A stretch of 64,000 nucleotides of DNA from Roseobacter sp. CCS2 (GTDB taxonomy: Bacteria; Pseudomonadota; Alphaproteobacteria; Rhodobacterales; Rhodobacteraceae). The notes under the pieces are model-generated. The model ran no database searches and was not told the DNA's origin. It saw nothing but the letters and a program-made list of their open reading frames with translations. The translations under genes were made by a program, and so were the position numbers. The stretch lies in the NCBI RefSeq assembly GCF_000169435.1, contig NZ_AAYB01000004.1:124001-188000 (forward strand), given 5' to 3'. Positions 1-9,422 of the stretch are shown piece by piece. Within the stretch, counting starts at the first letter, position 1. Each line of letters opens with the position of its first letter.

Positions 1-1202
1 CGTTTCCCGCCCGGTGCGGGTGGCGGGTGCTGTTCCAGCATCCCCGTCAACCACCGGTTCAGATTGGCAGTGGACACACGACGGTTCCACACATCATGCG
101 CGCGCATGATTGCTTGCTGCAAACGATCAAGGCCCTTGCCTGTCTTGGCCGACACAGTGACCAAAGGCGCGCCGCGCAATTGCGGAAGCAGGCGTTCAAA
201 GTCCTGCCGCAACTCTTTCAGTTTGCTTTGCTTTTCAACTTCGACATCCCATTTGTTCACGGCCACAACAACGGCACGGCCTTCACGTTCAGCCAGATCA
301 GCGATCCGCAGATCTTGCTGCTCAAACGGGATTTCAACGTCCAGCAAAACAACGACAACTTCGGCAAATTTCACGGCGCGCAGACCATCGGACACCGATA
401 GCTTTTCCAGCTTTTCCTGCACCTTGGCCTTTTTGCGCATACCGGCGGTGTCAAAGATGCGCATCGGCACACCGCCCCAGTCCTGCTGAACCGAAATCGC
501 ATCACGGGTAATCCCGGCCTCTGGACCAGTGAGCAAACGCTCTTCGCCAATGATCTTGTTGATCAGGGTGGATTTGCCCGCATTCGGGCGGCCCACAACG
601 GCGATTTGCAAAGGCTTGGCGCGGGTCGGAACACGCGCTGCATCTTCATCATCCTCGCCGACATCCACATCGACCTCAGGCGCGTCAGCCGCAGCCTGTT
701 CCGCGTGCGCATCAGCGATGGGGCGCAAGACATCCATCAATTCGCCCATGCCTTCGCCATGTTCAGCAGACATGCGGATCGGTTCGCCCAGACCCAGCGC
801 ATAAGCTTCCAGGATTGATGCATCGGCGGCTTTGCCTTCGCCCTTATTGGCAGCCAAAATTACATTGGCGTTTTTCTTGCGCAGGATATCTGCAAACACC
901 TCATCCGCTGGCAGCACCCCGGCGCGCGCGTCGATCATGAACAAGCACACATCGGCCATCTCAACCGCGCGTTCAGTCAAACGGCGCATGCGGCCTTGCA
1001 GGCTGTCGTCGGTTGCTTCTTCCAAACCGGCACTATCAATCACGGTGAAACGTAAATCGGCAATCCGCCCTTCGCCTTCGCGCAAATCACGCGTCACCCC
1101 CGGCTGGTCATCGACCAAGGCCAGTTTCTTGCCAACCAAACGGTTGAACAAGGTGGATTTGCCCACATTGGGACGACCCACAATCGCAAGGGTAAAGCTC
1201 AT
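1..1202 (-). CDS. der: Ribosome biogenesis GTPase Der (EngA), 3' end cut by window edge
   Basis: Der is an essential GTPase of 50S subunit assembly with two GTPase domains in tandem and a C-terminal KH-like domain. About 400 codons are present. The protein opens with [20 protein letters not shown], the first P-loop, and a second P-loop ([14 protein letters not shown]) lies near 600-520. An acidic linker separates the two domains. The KH-like end lies outside the window, so the frame is open to base 1. The ATG at 1202 starts exactly at the first G1 motif, as in the family. With bamB and the yfgM-like gene just upstream on the same strand, the order matches the yfgM-bamB-der order known from gammaproteobacteria. 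Confidence 0.95.
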   Translation of the reverse strand, partial: MSFTLAIVGRPNVGKSTLFNRLVGKKLALVDDQPGVTRDLREGEGRIADLRFTVIDSAGLEEATDDSLQGRMRRLTERAVEMADVCLFMIDARAGVLPADEVFADILRKKNANVILAANKGEGKAADASILEAYALGLGEPIRMSAEHGEGMGELMDVLRPIADAHAEQAAADAPEVDVDVGEDDEDAARVPTRAKPLQIAVVGRPNAGKSTLINKIIGEERLLTGPEAGITRDAISVQQDWGGVPMRIFDTAGMRKKAKVQEKLEKLSVSDGLRAVKFAEVVVVLLDVEIPFEQQDLRIADLAEREGRAVVVAVNKWDVEVEKQSKLKELRQDFERLLPQLRGAPLVTVSAKTGKGLDRLQQAIMRAHDVWNRRVSTANLNRWLTGMLEQHPPPAPGGK

Positions 1203-1251
1203 GTCTATGGCTCCTGACGGCGTTCGCCTGCGCAGCTACACCACTTGCAGC

Positions 1252-2550
1252 TTAACGGAAAGCGTGCAATTGCCCGTTTTTGCTCAGGACGTAAAGGGTC
1301 TCACCGGCCACAACAGGACCTGACGCAGCGCCACCGGGCAGATCAATCTGACCAATAAGCGCACCAGAGGCCGGGTCAAACTGACGGATCAGACCATCAG
1401 AGGATGTCACTATCAAACGACCACCCGCCAGAACGGGACCATAATGGGCGAAGACACGCTTTTGACGTTGCGTGCGTTGTTCATCGTTAAACGTGGGCAT
1501 CGCGGTGCGCCAGATCGGGTCACCTGTATTGGCATCAAGCCGGACCAGTTCATTCAGATCATTGATCAAAAACACAGCGTTTCCCACAGGCCATACCGGG
1601 CTGACTGATCCTTCGGTTGCGGTCCACAGTCGTTCGCCATCATCCAGATTGATCGCAACAGTGCGACCACCAAAGTTGCCGATATAAACGCGGTTACCGA
1701 CAATTACCGGATCACCTGAAATGTCGCTGATCACACCAGCCGCATTTCCCACACGGTCACCGGATATGACCGTTGACCACCGGGTCAGACCACCGCGCGG
1801 ATAGGTCGTCAGCACCTCACCAGAAGGAAACGGAAAGACGACAAATTCGCCACTGACCGCAGGCGATGCGCCCCCCGCGAAATTCGCCGTTGACGGCGCG
1901 CCAGAGCGTTGCCACCGGATGCGACCGTTCGCTGTATCAAGCGCCCAAGCCGTGCTGTCACGCCCGACAACATACACCAGATCGCCACGCAGTGTTGGTG
2001 CGGCGTGGGCCGGCGCATCAAGGTCCTGTGTCCAAACTTCAGCGCCGGTCGACGCATCAAGCGCCGTGATCTCACCAAAGCCTGTCGTGACATAGACCTG
2101 ACCGCCACCAACCGAAATGCCACCGCCGGATGCATCATCTGCGTTATCGCGGGTTGGGGTCAGGTCGCGCGTCCAGACATTGGCCCCGCTGACCGACGTC
2201 GCCGTCACACGCGCACGTGCATCGACGGTATAAACGATCCCATTGGCAACAACCGGATGTGACGTGATGCGCGCGCGTTTGCTATCGCCTTCGCCAATCT
2301 CGGCTACAAATACGGGGCTTAGAACAGCATCAAGTGCTGGATGCGTGATGCTATGACTTGGATTGCCATTACGGTGGCCCCAGTCCGCATTTGCACGTGC
2401 TGCGGGCAACGCCACTGGCAAGGTCTGGTTTTCAAAGACCGTTTGCGCGCGGATGTCGAACCGATCGCCTGGCAGGATCACGTCATCATCACCACAAGCC
2501 GCTAACGCAACAAGGCTCAGGGCGGCGGTGATGCTTACTCTTAAGGTCAA
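1252..2550 (-). CDS. bamB: Outer membrane assembly lipoprotein BamB (PQQ-like beta-propeller)
   Basis: The 432-residue protein has a lipoprotein signal peptide with lipobox LAAC (Cys19). It continues as a beta-propeller with repeated blades of the type GxVYxxxxxGxxxALDxxTGxxxW (for example around residues 160-210 and 330-350). BamB is the propeller scaffold of the BAM complex that inserts outer membrane proteins, and it sits on the periplasmic face of the outer membrane. The gene lies 49 bp from der and 22 bp from the YfgM-like gene on the same strand, which supports the BamB call over a generic PQQ-propeller enzyme: no dehydrogenase active-site motif was seen. Confidence 0.88.
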   Translation of the reverse strand: MTLRVSITAALSLVALAACGDDDVILPGDRFDIRAQTVFENQTLPVALPAARANADWGHRNGNPSHSITHPALDAVLSPVFVAEIGEGDSKRARITSHPVVANGIVYTVDARARVTATSVSGANVWTRDLTPTRDNADDASGGGISVGGGQVYVTTGFGEITALDASTGAEVWTQDLDAPAHAAPTLRGDLVYVVGRDSTAWALDTANGRIRWQRSGAPSTANFAGGASPAVSGEFVVFPFPSGEVLTTYPRGGLTRWSTVISGDRVGNAAGVISDISGDPVIVGNRVYIGNFGGRTVAINLDDGERLWTATEGSVSPVWPVGNAVFLINDLNELVRLDANTGDPIWRTAMPTFNDEQRTQRQKRVFAHYGPVLAGGRLIVTSSDGLIRQFDPASGALIGQIDLPGGAASGPVVAGETLYVLSKNGQLHAFR

Positions 2551-2572
2551 GGGGTCGGATCCAATCTGCGCT

Positions 2573-3229
2573 TTACTGGTTCACAGGATCGGGCAAAGGC
2601 TCACCCAATGCCACCATGAGTGTCTGGACACGTTCGCGCAACCCGCGCGTCACGCCTGCGTCTTCCACGATTTCGCGCATAACCGCGATCGCGCCATCAG
2701 CGTCCCCTTCGCCAAGCGTCATATAGGCAATCTGTTCTAACGCAAGCAAGCGAAAGGGCTGGCCGGGCTGGGACAACGCCTCAAGGTTCGCGCGGCGGGC
2801 CGCCACATCATCAGAAGGAAGCATCGCCGCCTTCAGCGCTGCAACATCGCGGTACATTTCAGGCACGTCAGGGTTTGTTGTCACATCATTCAAGGTCTGC
2901 GCAGCAGCGGCATTATCACCTGCCTCCTGCTCTGTCGCGGCACGCAACAACAAGGTCACAGCCGCCGCAGCACCATCCCCTTCGACCTGCGCCATGGCAG
3001 CGGCACGCACTGTCGGATCATTTTCTTCCAATGCGGACATCAATGCGTCACCGGTCGCTTCGGCGGCACTGCGCGCCTGCGCATTGCTGTATTCGTTCCA
3101 TGCTGCCCCACCGACCAGCAACAGAACCGCGGCCACACCGATCCAGCCATAACGACGCAAGTAGCCATACAGCTTTTCGCGGCGCACCTCTTCGGTGACT
3201 TCATTGATAAAACTGTCGGTGTCGCTCAC
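2573..3229 (-). CDS. YfgM-like tetratricopeptide protein, membrane anchored
   Basis: A cytoplasmic N-terminus starting SDTDSFINEVTEEVRREK is followed by one transmembrane helix (IGVAAVLLLVGGAAW, about residues 30-47) and an Ala/Glu-rich helical, TPR-like periplasmic domain. This is the layout of YfgM, an ancillary protein of the SecYEG translocon and periplasmic chaperone network. I place the start at the GTG at 3229, with a GGGGA stretch just upstream. A TTG four codons earlier is also open but would put that GGGGA inside the gene. It is followed by bamB 22 bp downstream and is probably co-transcribed with it. The family assignment rests on architecture and neighbours rather than on a catalytic motif. 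Confidence 0.78.
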   Translation of the reverse strand: MSDTDSFINEVTEEVRREKLYGYLRRYGWIGVAAVLLLVGGAAWNEYSNAQARSAAEATGDALMSALEENDPTVRAAAMAQVEGDGAAAAVTLLLRAATEQEAGDNAAAAQTLNDVTTNPDVPEMYRDVAALKAAMLPSDDVAARRANLEALSQPGQPFRLLALEQIAYMTLGEGDADGAIAVMREIVEDAGVTRGLRERVQTLMVALGEPLPDPVNQ

Positions 3230-3356
3230 CTTGGTCCCCAATTTCGTATCGGTTTAAAAACGTCTTTGCGGGTACATATCGTGAAGCCAGCGCAATGAAC
3301 AAGAGGTCAGCGGCAATTGCCCTCTTTAATCCTGCAATCCACACGTAAATGTGCGC

Positions 3357-3423
3357 TTGCCGTTAGGGCATCTTCTGTATAATCTGAACTGAATGGTTTA
3401 GTACAATTCAGTACTCTGTACTG
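3357..3423 (+). promoter_or_regulatory. Candidate promoter and operator of the RND efflux genes
   Basis: A perfect -10 hexamer TATAAT lies at 3378-3383, with a weaker TTGCCG 15 bp upstream. Just downstream, at 3409-3423, is the palindrome CAGTAC-TCT-GTACTG, preceded by a further GTAC at 3401-3404. The palindrome lies where a repressor would block early transcription. Palindromes of this kind are typical targets of TetR-like repressors of efflux pumps, but no such regulator gene is adjacent, so the binding protein is unknown. The rest of 3230-3496 shows nothing else recognisable. Confidence 0.45.
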
Positions 3424-3496
3424 GAAGATTACGTATAAAAAAGAAGATTGCGACAAGGGCTGCCAAAACAAAGATGCGGCCAAAAGGGACGACGAT

Positions 3497-4735
3497 ATGA
3501 AAATCATTCCAATAATCACAGCCGTTATCGTACTGGCTGGCCTTTATATGGTGGTGTTTGAACGTGACACGCTTGTGGGGTTTGCGGGCGGGACCTCTGG
3601 GAAAGGGGTCATTGCGACGGCTGAGGATACAACGACCGAAGACGTCGCAGGCGCGGACGAATCCCTTGTTGGTGTGGTTGCCATGCATTCCGTTGCCCAG
3701 ACGATCGACAGCGCGGTTATTCTGCGCGGCCGGACAGAAGCGGCCCGGCAGGTCACTGTTGCCGCGGAAACCTCTGGTCTTGTGATTTCCGAACCACGCC
3801 GCAAAGGCGCGTTCATCAACGAAGATGAGTTGCTTTGCAGCCTTGACCCCGGCACACGCGAAGCCTCACTCGCCGAGGCCCGCGCCCGCTTGGCCGAAGC
3901 GCAGGGGCGTGTCCCAGAAGCGCAGGCCGGTGTGATTGAGGCGGACGCCCGTGTGCGCGAGGCGGAAATCAACCTTAACGCGGCCCAGCGCCTGTCCGAA
4001 GATGGCTTTGCCTCGGAAACACGCCTTGTCAGCGCCCAAGCTGCCATGGAAGCCGCCACCGCAGGCGTGCAGCGCGCGCAATCCGCTGTGGCATCGGCGC
4101 AGGCCGGTATTGAATCCGCGCAAGCCGGTGTTGCGATTGCCGAGCGCGAGATTGACAAGCTTGCGATCATGGCCCCTTTTTCGGGCTTGCTAGAGACAGA
4201 CACCGCAGAGCTTGGATCGCTCATGCAACCCGGCACACCTTGTGCCACGATCATTCAGCTCAATGAAATCAAGCTGGTTGGCTTTGTCCCCGAGGCTGAT
4301 GTGTCCAAAGTCAACGTCGGCGCAATGGCTGGCGCCCGCTTGACCAGTGGTGAACAGGTGCAAGGCCGCGTGACCTTTCTGTCGCGCAGTGCCGATGAGC
4401 TGACGCGCACCTTCCGCGTCGAAGTCACGGTCGCAAACGAAGATTTGGCAATCAGCGACGGGCAGACCGCCGAAATCCTCATTGCCTCTGACGGGCGCAC
4501 AGCGCACCTGATCGCACAATCTTCGCTGACGCTTGACGATAATGGTGTATTGGGCGTGCGCACCGTGGCCGAAGACAACATCGCACAATTCATGCCTGTG
4601 ACCTTGCTGCGCGATACCGCAGAAGGCGTTTGGGTGACCGATCTACCCGAAACCATCGCAATCATTACCGTTGGTCAGGAATTTGTCGTGGACGGTGTCA
4701 AAGTCGCACCGACATTTACGGAGGCCAAAGGATGA
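3497..4735 (+). CDS. RND efflux periplasmic adaptor (membrane fusion protein)
   Basis: The 412-residue protein has an N-terminal membrane segment (IIPIITAVIVLAGLYMVVF), a biotinyl-lipoyl-like half (VTVAAETSGLV near residue 80), a long Ala/Glu/Gln-rich coiled-coil hairpin from about residue 110 to 215, the second lipoyl half (LAIMAPFSGLLETD, near 220), and beta-barrel and membrane-proximal domains after that. This is the HlyD/AcrA architecture linking an RND pump to an outer membrane channel. The stop overlaps the start of the RND permease gene (ATGA), so the two are translationally coupled. No outer-membrane factor gene is nearby, so a channel encoded elsewhere is probably used. The substrate cannot be told from sequence. 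Confidence 0.92.
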   Translation: MKIIPIITAVIVLAGLYMVVFERDTLVGFAGGTSGKGVIATAEDTTTEDVAGADESLVGVVAMHSVAQTIDSAVILRGRTEAARQVTVAAETSGLVISEPRRKGAFINEDELLCSLDPGTREASLAEARARLAEAQGRVPEAQAGVIEADARVREAEINLNAAQRLSEDGFASETRLVSAQAAMEAATAGVQRAQSAVASAQAGIESAQAGVAIAEREIDKLAIMAPFSGLLETDTAELGSLMQPGTPCATIIQLNEIKLVGFVPEADVSKVNVGAMAGARLTSGEQVQGRVTFLSRSADELTRTFRVEVTVANEDLAISDGQTAEILIASDGRTAHLIAQSSLTLDDNGVLGVRTVAEDNIAQFMPVTLLRDTAEGVWVTDLPETIAIITVGQEFVVDGVKVAPTFTEAKG

Positions 4736-7700
4736 CCGGTCTTGTTGATTGGGCTGCATCGCGCGCCCGGATGGTTCTGGCCTTTATTGCCCTGTCGCTT
4801 TTGGCGGGCGGCATGGCTTACGTTGGTTTGCCCAAAGAGGGCGAGCCGGACATCGAAATTCCGGCGATCTTTGTCTCTGTCCCCTTCCCCGGCATTTCCG
4901 CCGAAGACAGTGAAACGTTGCTGGTACAACCGATGGAAGCAGAACTGTCAGATCTGGACGGGCTGAAAACCATGTCTGCGACAGCGGCTGAAAACTATGC
5001 CGGTGTCGCACTCGAGTTTGAGTTTGGTTGGGACAAGACGAAAATCCTTGCCGACATCCGTTCTGCCATGAACAACGCCGAAGCGCAGTTTCCGGCCGGT
5101 GCGGATCAGTATTCGATCAATGAGATTAACTTTTCCGAGTTCCCGATTGTCATTGTGAACCTGACAGGCCAAGTGCCCGAACGCACGCTTTTGCGCGTTG
5201 CCAAAGACCTGCAAGACCGCATCGAAGGCCTTGATGCCGTGCTGGAAGCAGGGCTTGCCGGGCAACGCGACGAAATGCTTGAGGTGGTGATCGACCCGCT
5301 GCGGTTGGAAGCCTATAACGTCACCGCTGGCGAATTGATCGGCGTTGTCACCAACAACAACCTGCTGATTGCAGCAGGTGAGGTGGAAACTGCCCAAGGT
5401 ACATTCGCGGTCAAAATCCCATCGTCATTCGACGAACCCCAAGACGTCTATAACCTGCCCGTCAAAACAAACGGTGACCGGGTGATCACGCTTGGCGATC
5501 TGGCCACGATCCGCCTGACGTTTGAAGACCGCCTTGGCACTGCCCGTTTCAATGGCGTCAACACGGTTGCCTTGCAGGTCGTCAAACGCAAAGGGTTTAA
5601 CCTGATCGACACCGCCGCCCTGGTGAAAGAGGTGGTCGCGGACGAACGCGCCAGCTGGTCGCCTGAACTGCAATCGGCCATTCAGGTCGGAACTTCGAAC
5701 GACCAATCCCGCAACGTGGCCTCAATGGTCAGCCAGTTGGAAGGGTCTGTCCTGACCGCTATCGCGCTGGTGATGATCGTCGTATTGGCCGCCCTTGGCA
5801 CACGGCCCGCACTATTGGTCGGTTTCGCGATCCCCACCTCATTCTTGTTATGTTTTGCACTGCTCGCAGTCATGGAAATCACGATCTCGAACATCGTGAT
5901 GTTCGGCCTGATCCTTGCGGTCGGTATGCTGGTCGATGGGGCCATCGTGGTGGTCGAATACGCCGACAAACGCATCCGCGAAGGCAGCGGCCCGATGCAC
6001 GCCTACGTCGACGCCGCCAAGCGGATGTTCTGGCCCATCATCTCGTCCACTGCGACAACACTTTGCGCCTTTCTGCCAATGCTGTTCTGGCCCGGTGTGC
6101 CGGGGCAATTCATGGGCATGTTGCCGGTGACGCTGATCTTCGTTCTGTCTGCGTCACTGGTTGTTGCGTTGGTCTATCTGCCCGTCATGGGCGGTGTGAC
6201 CGGTCGGATGAGCCGTTTGTTCGGCAACGCTTCTGACGCTTTGCGCGCGCGCCTGCCGTGGTTTGTCCGTGCGTTGCTGGTGTTTCCCGCCGTTATGGTG
6301 GTCTTCACGGGTGCCATGCTGACGTTAAACCCGGGCTATCTGACCGGCGAAGCGGTGCAAACCAGCGGCCTCAGCGACAGTTTGCCCGGTATGATGCTAT
6401 TCCTTCTGGGCGCATTCTTGTTGTCCATCACCATCGGTGCGGCCAAGATCGAACGCGAAGCCAAAACCATCAAGGCAGGCTATAACCGCACGCCTTTTGG
6501 CCACTTCATGCATTTCATTGCAGGCAACCCGGTCATGCCATTGGTGACCGTTGGTGCAGTTGTGTTCACCGTCTTTTCGATCTTTGGCTTTTACGGGGCC
6601 AACAACAACGGCGTCGAATTCTTCGTCGAATCCGAGCCTGAGCAAGCCATCGTTTATGTCCGCGCTCGCGGCAACCTGTCTTTGCAGGAAAAAGACGATC
6701 TGGTCCGCCAGGCAGAAGAGATCGTTTTGGCCCATCCCGGTGTCATCACAGCATTCTCTTTCGCGGGTGACGGCGGGCTAAATACAGATGCCAGCGGTGC
6801 CAGCACGCCAGGCGATTCAATCGGTCAAGTGCAGCTTGAAACCATACCATGGGAAGATCGTGCCGGGATTGCCGAACTTGACGGTGACGTGGTGCTGGCA
6901 GAGCTTCAGGCACAATTGAACACGATTCCCGGCATTGAGACAGAAATCCTCGCCCAATCGCGCGGTCCTGCATCAGGCAAGCCTGTACATCTGCGGCTGA
7001 AAAGTGATGATTTCGAAGAACTGCGCGCAGCAACCAATACTGCACGTGCCCAGTTTGACCAGACCCCCGGCCTGATCACGATTGAAGACTCACTCCCCCT
7101 GCCCGGCATCGACTGGCAGATTGATGTGGATGTGGAAAAAGCGGGCCGCTACGGCGCGGACGTCGCCACCGTGGGGGCCATGGTGCAGATGGTCACGCGT
7201 GGTATTCTGCTGGACACAATGCGCGTCGAAAGCTCTGACGAAGAGATTGAGATCCGCGTGCGTCTGCCTGCACAAGACCGTGTGCTATCAACCCTCGACA
7301 GCCTTAAGGTGCGGACCAATCAGGGGCTTATCCCACTGTCAAACTTCATCAGCCGCACGCCTGTGCAAAAGCTGGCCCAGATCGACCGGATCGACCAAAA
7401 GCGGTACTTTGATGTAAAAGCGGGTGTTGAGGCCGGGCTGACGAACCTGACCGTCGACGGTGACAGCGTCGCCGTTGTGCGTGTCGTCAGCGAAGAGGCA
7501 ATCGGCATGGATCGCTATGAAGTTGTCACGCTGTTGGGGGATATGACCTCTGCCAACTTGGCGGAACTTGTGAATGACTATGAAACCTCAGAGGCACCGC
7601 TGAACGCGAACGAGCGGATTGCAGTGCTGACCCAATGGCTTGACACCAACCCCCTGCCCGCGTCAATCGATTGGGAATGGACAGGCGATCAGGAAGAACA

Positions 7701-8424
7701 AGCCGAATCCGGTGCCTTCCTGCAAACCGCTTTTATGGGGGCCTTGGGCCTGATGTTCATCATCCTGCTGGCGCAGTTCAACAGTATCTATAACTCCATC
7801 CTTGTGCTGATGGCCGTTGTCATGTCCACCGCTGGTTCGCTGGTGGGGATGCTGGTGATGGATCAACCGTTTTCGATCATCATGACCGGCACAGGCATTG
7901 TGGCCTTGGCCGGGATTGTGGTGAACAATAACATCATCCTGATCGACACCTATCAGGAATACAGCAAATACATGCCCCGGACCGAAGCGATCACCCGCAC
8001 GGCCGAGGCCCGTATCCGCCCTGTGCTGCTGACGACGATCACAACGATGGCGGGGCTCGCGCCGATGATGTTCGGCCTCAGTCTTGATTTCATGAACGGC
8101 GGCTATTCCATCGACAGCCCAACAGCGCTGTGGTGGAAACAACTGGCGACCGCGGTGGTCTTTGGCCTTGGGATCGCGACGATGCTGACCTTGGTGTTCA
8201 CGCCGTCCATGCTGGCGGTCCGCGTTTGGTTTGTGACCTATGTGCAATGGTTCGCGCAACTGCTGGCCAAACTGTCGATGGGCCGCAGCAGCCGTGCAGC
8301 ACGCGACTGGGCGCTGGCAAGGCAGGCCAAGCGGATCAAAGCACCAGAGTTCATCTGGGATGATGGCGCGGCAGACAAACTGCCACCGCTGGAATTGAAA
8401 ACCGCGGCGCAAGCGGCAGAGTAA
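4732..8424 (+). CDS. RND efflux transporter permease, unusually long (1230 aa)
   Basis: This is an inner-membrane proton-driven pump of the HAE/AcrB type. The open frame extends upstream to 4630, but the ATG at 4732 is chosen because it overlaps the adaptor stop and gives the usual cytoplasmic start followed by TM1 (MVLAFIALSLLAGGMAYVGL). TM4 carries VGMLVDGAIVVVEYADK, with the single proton-relay Asp variant. The TM10-11 region has GIVALAGIVVNNNIILID. Family members are usually 1000-1060 residues. Here the extra length includes a stretch between TM6 (about 463-487) and TM7 (about 600-623) with two additional hydrophobic segments at about 515-533 and 551-570. The gene ends just before a strong terminator. 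Confidence 0.93.
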   Translation: MTGLVDWAASRARMVLAFIALSLLAGGMAYVGLPKEGEPDIEIPAIFVSVPFPGISAEDSETLLVQPMEAELSDLDGLKTMSATAAENYAGVALEFEFGWDKTKILADIRSAMNNAEAQFPAGADQYSINEINFSEFPIVIVNLTGQVPERTLLRVAKDLQDRIEGLDAVLEAGLAGQRDEMLEVVIDPLRLEAYNVTAGELIGVVTNNNLLIAAGEVETAQGTFAVKIPSSFDEPQDVYNLPVKTNGDRVITLGDLATIRLTFEDRLGTARFNGVNTVALQVVKRKGFNLIDTAALVKEVVADERASWSPELQSAIQVGTSNDQSRNVASMVSQLEGSVLTAIALVMIVVLAALGTRPALLVGFAIPTSFLLCFALLAVMEITISNIVMFGLILAVGMLVDGAIVVVEYADKRIREGSGPMHAYVDAAKRMFWPIISSTATTLCAFLPMLFWPGVPGQFMGMLPVTLIFVLSASLVVALVYLPVMGGVTGRMSRLFGNASDALRARLPWFVRALLVFPAVMVVFTGAMLTLNPGYLTGEAVQTSGLSDSLPGMMLFLLGAFLLSITIGAAKIEREAKTIKAGYNRTPFGHFMHFIAGNPVMPLVTVGAVVFTVFSIFGFYGANNNGVEFFVESEPEQAIVYVRARGNLSLQEKDDLVRQAEEIVLAHPGVITAFSFAGDGGLNTDASGASTPGDSIGQVQLETIPWEDRAGIAELDGDVVLAELQAQLNTIPGIETEILAQSRGPASGKPVHLRLKSDDFEELRAATNTARAQFDQTPGLITIEDSLPLPGIDWQIDVDVEKAGRYGADVATVGAMVQMVTRGILLDTMRVESSDEEIEIRVRLPAQDRVLSTLDSLKVRTNQGLIPLSNFISRTPVQKLAQIDRIDQKRYFDVKAGVEAGLTNLTVDGDSVAVVRVVSEEAIGMDRYEVVTLLGDMTSANLAELVNDYETSEAPLNANERIAVLTQWLDTNPLPASIDWEWTGDQEEQAESGAFLQTAFMGALGLMFIILLAQFNSIYNSILVLMAVVMSTAGSLVGMLVMDQPFSIIMTGTGIVALAGIVVNNNIILIDTYQEYSKYMPRTEAITRTAEARIRPVLLTTITTMAGLAPMMFGLSLDFMNGGYSIDSPTALWWKQLATAVVFGLGIATMLTLVFTPSMLAVRVWFVTYVQWFAQLLAKLSMGRSSRAARDWALARQAKRIKAPEFIWDDGAADKLPPLELKTAAQAAE

Positions 8425-8427
8425 ACC

Positions 8428-8456
8428 AAAAGGCCCGCAGCGATGCGGGCCTTTTT
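8428..8456 (+). terminator. Rho-independent terminator after the RND operon
   Basis: The hairpin has arms AAGGCCCGC and GCGGGCCTT around AGCGAT and is followed by a short T run. It lies immediately after the permease stop codon. Confidence 0.85.
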
Positions 8457-8520
8457 CGCATATAGGCAAACTTTTTATTTTACTATTTTTTTAATTAACG
8501 AATTGGTTTAATAATCCTTT

Positions 8521-8859
8521 ATGGAAAGCTCAGACCAACTCGACGCTACATTCTCGGCCCTTGCCCATCCGACCCGGCGCGCAATCCTCGCGCGGCTGAT
8601 GCAAGGCGAAGCGACAGTGAACACTTTGGCAGAACCGTTTGACATGAGCTTGCCTGCGATCTCAAAACATATTCGCGTTCTTGAAAACGCAGGCCTGATC
8701 AAACGAGGGCGCAATGCGCAGTTTCGCCCTTGCACGCTTGAGACCCAGCCGCTTGAGGCCGTTGCGATGTGGACCGATCAATACCGTCACATCTGGGACG
8801 CCCGGTTTGATGCGATGGATCACGTACTGAATAACATGAAGGACGCCAAAAATGACTGA
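8521..8859 (+). CDS. ArsR-family winged-helix transcriptional regulator
   Basis: The 112-residue protein has the ArsR/SmtB helix-turn-helix: LAHPTRRAILARLMQGE, then TVNTLAEPFDMSLPAISKHI as the recognition helix, then the wing near AGLIKRGRNAQFR. No metal-binding Cys motif (CVC) is present, so it belongs to the metal-independent branch commonly found next to SRPBCC genes. Its stop overlaps the next gene by 8 bp, so both are made from one message. The 60 bp upstream are very AT-rich with imperfect TTAA-type repeats and no clear Shine-Dalgarno. That fits an autoregulated promoter and possibly a short or leaderless transcript. Confidence 0.9.
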   Translation: MESSDQLDATFSALAHPTRRAILARLMQGEATVNTLAEPFDMSLPAISKHIRVLENAGLIKRGRNAQFRPCTLETQPLEAVAMWTDQYRHIWDARFDAMDHVLNNMKDAKND

Positions 8860-9337
8860 CCAACCAAACTGGGTACGCTTGCAGCGCACGTTTGATGCAC
8901 CGATTGAGGTGATTTGGAACATGTGGACCGATCCTGATCTCTTTAAACAATGGTACGGGCCAATGGGCATGCGCGTCCCCACCGCTGAAATGGATGTCAC
9001 TGTTGGCGGCACCCGCAAGATCAACATGGTCATGAAAACGCCGGAACGCGAGATGAGCATGTGGTTTATCGGCGTCTACAAGGAAGTGAACGCGCCCCAT
9101 CGGTTGGTGTACACGGAAAGCATGTGCCAGCCCGATGGCACGTTGATCCCACCGCAAAGCATGGGCATGCCAGAAGGCAGCCCTGATATCACAGAAGTGA
9201 TTGTCGTATTGAGCGAAGCAGACGGCAAAACCCAGATGACCATGGTGCATGTGGGCGTACCCGTTGGCACAGCTGGCGAGGGTGGCTGGAACCAAGCGCT
9301 GGATAAATTGGTAGAGCTTGCGAACAGTCAGCGTTGA
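8852..9337 (+). CDS. SRPBCC / AHSA1-type activator-domain protein
   Basis: The 161-residue protein has a START-like ligand-cavity fold of the AHSA1 type: RTFDAPIEVIWNMWTDPDLF at the start, then KQWYGP, then a C-terminal helix with GWNQALDKLVELA. These single-domain proteins are common partners of ArsR regulators and probably bind a small hydrophobic ligand. Their substrates are mostly unknown. The start overlaps the regulator's last codons by 8 bp. Nothing else that would point to a pathway lies downstream; an unrelated minus-strand gene follows after about 85 bp without an obvious terminator. Confidence 0.85.
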   Translation: MTDQPNWVRLQRTFDAPIEVIWNMWTDPDLFKQWYGPMGMRVPTAEMDVTVGGTRKINMVMKTPEREMSMWFIGVYKEVNAPHRLVYTESMCQPDGTLIPPQSMGMPEGSPDITEVIVVLSEADGKTQMTMVHVGVPVGTAGEGGWNQALDKLVELANSQR

Positions 9338-9422
9338 TCAAGCCGTTATTGTCAGCACAGTCAGATGACTACGAAATGGGTTTTAAACCGTCGGATTGAC
9401 CAAAAAACAACGCAAGTGTTTT

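Noticed and set aside
4630-4731. Upstream extension of the RND permease frame
   Set aside because: It lies inside the adaptor gene in another frame and adds no conserved sequence; the ATG at 4732 overlaps the adaptor stop and starts right before TM1.
7663-8469. Long minus-strand open frame opposite the RND permease
   Set aside because: It is His/Gln/Arg-rich with no ribosome-binding site; typical antisense shadow of a high-GC membrane protein gene.
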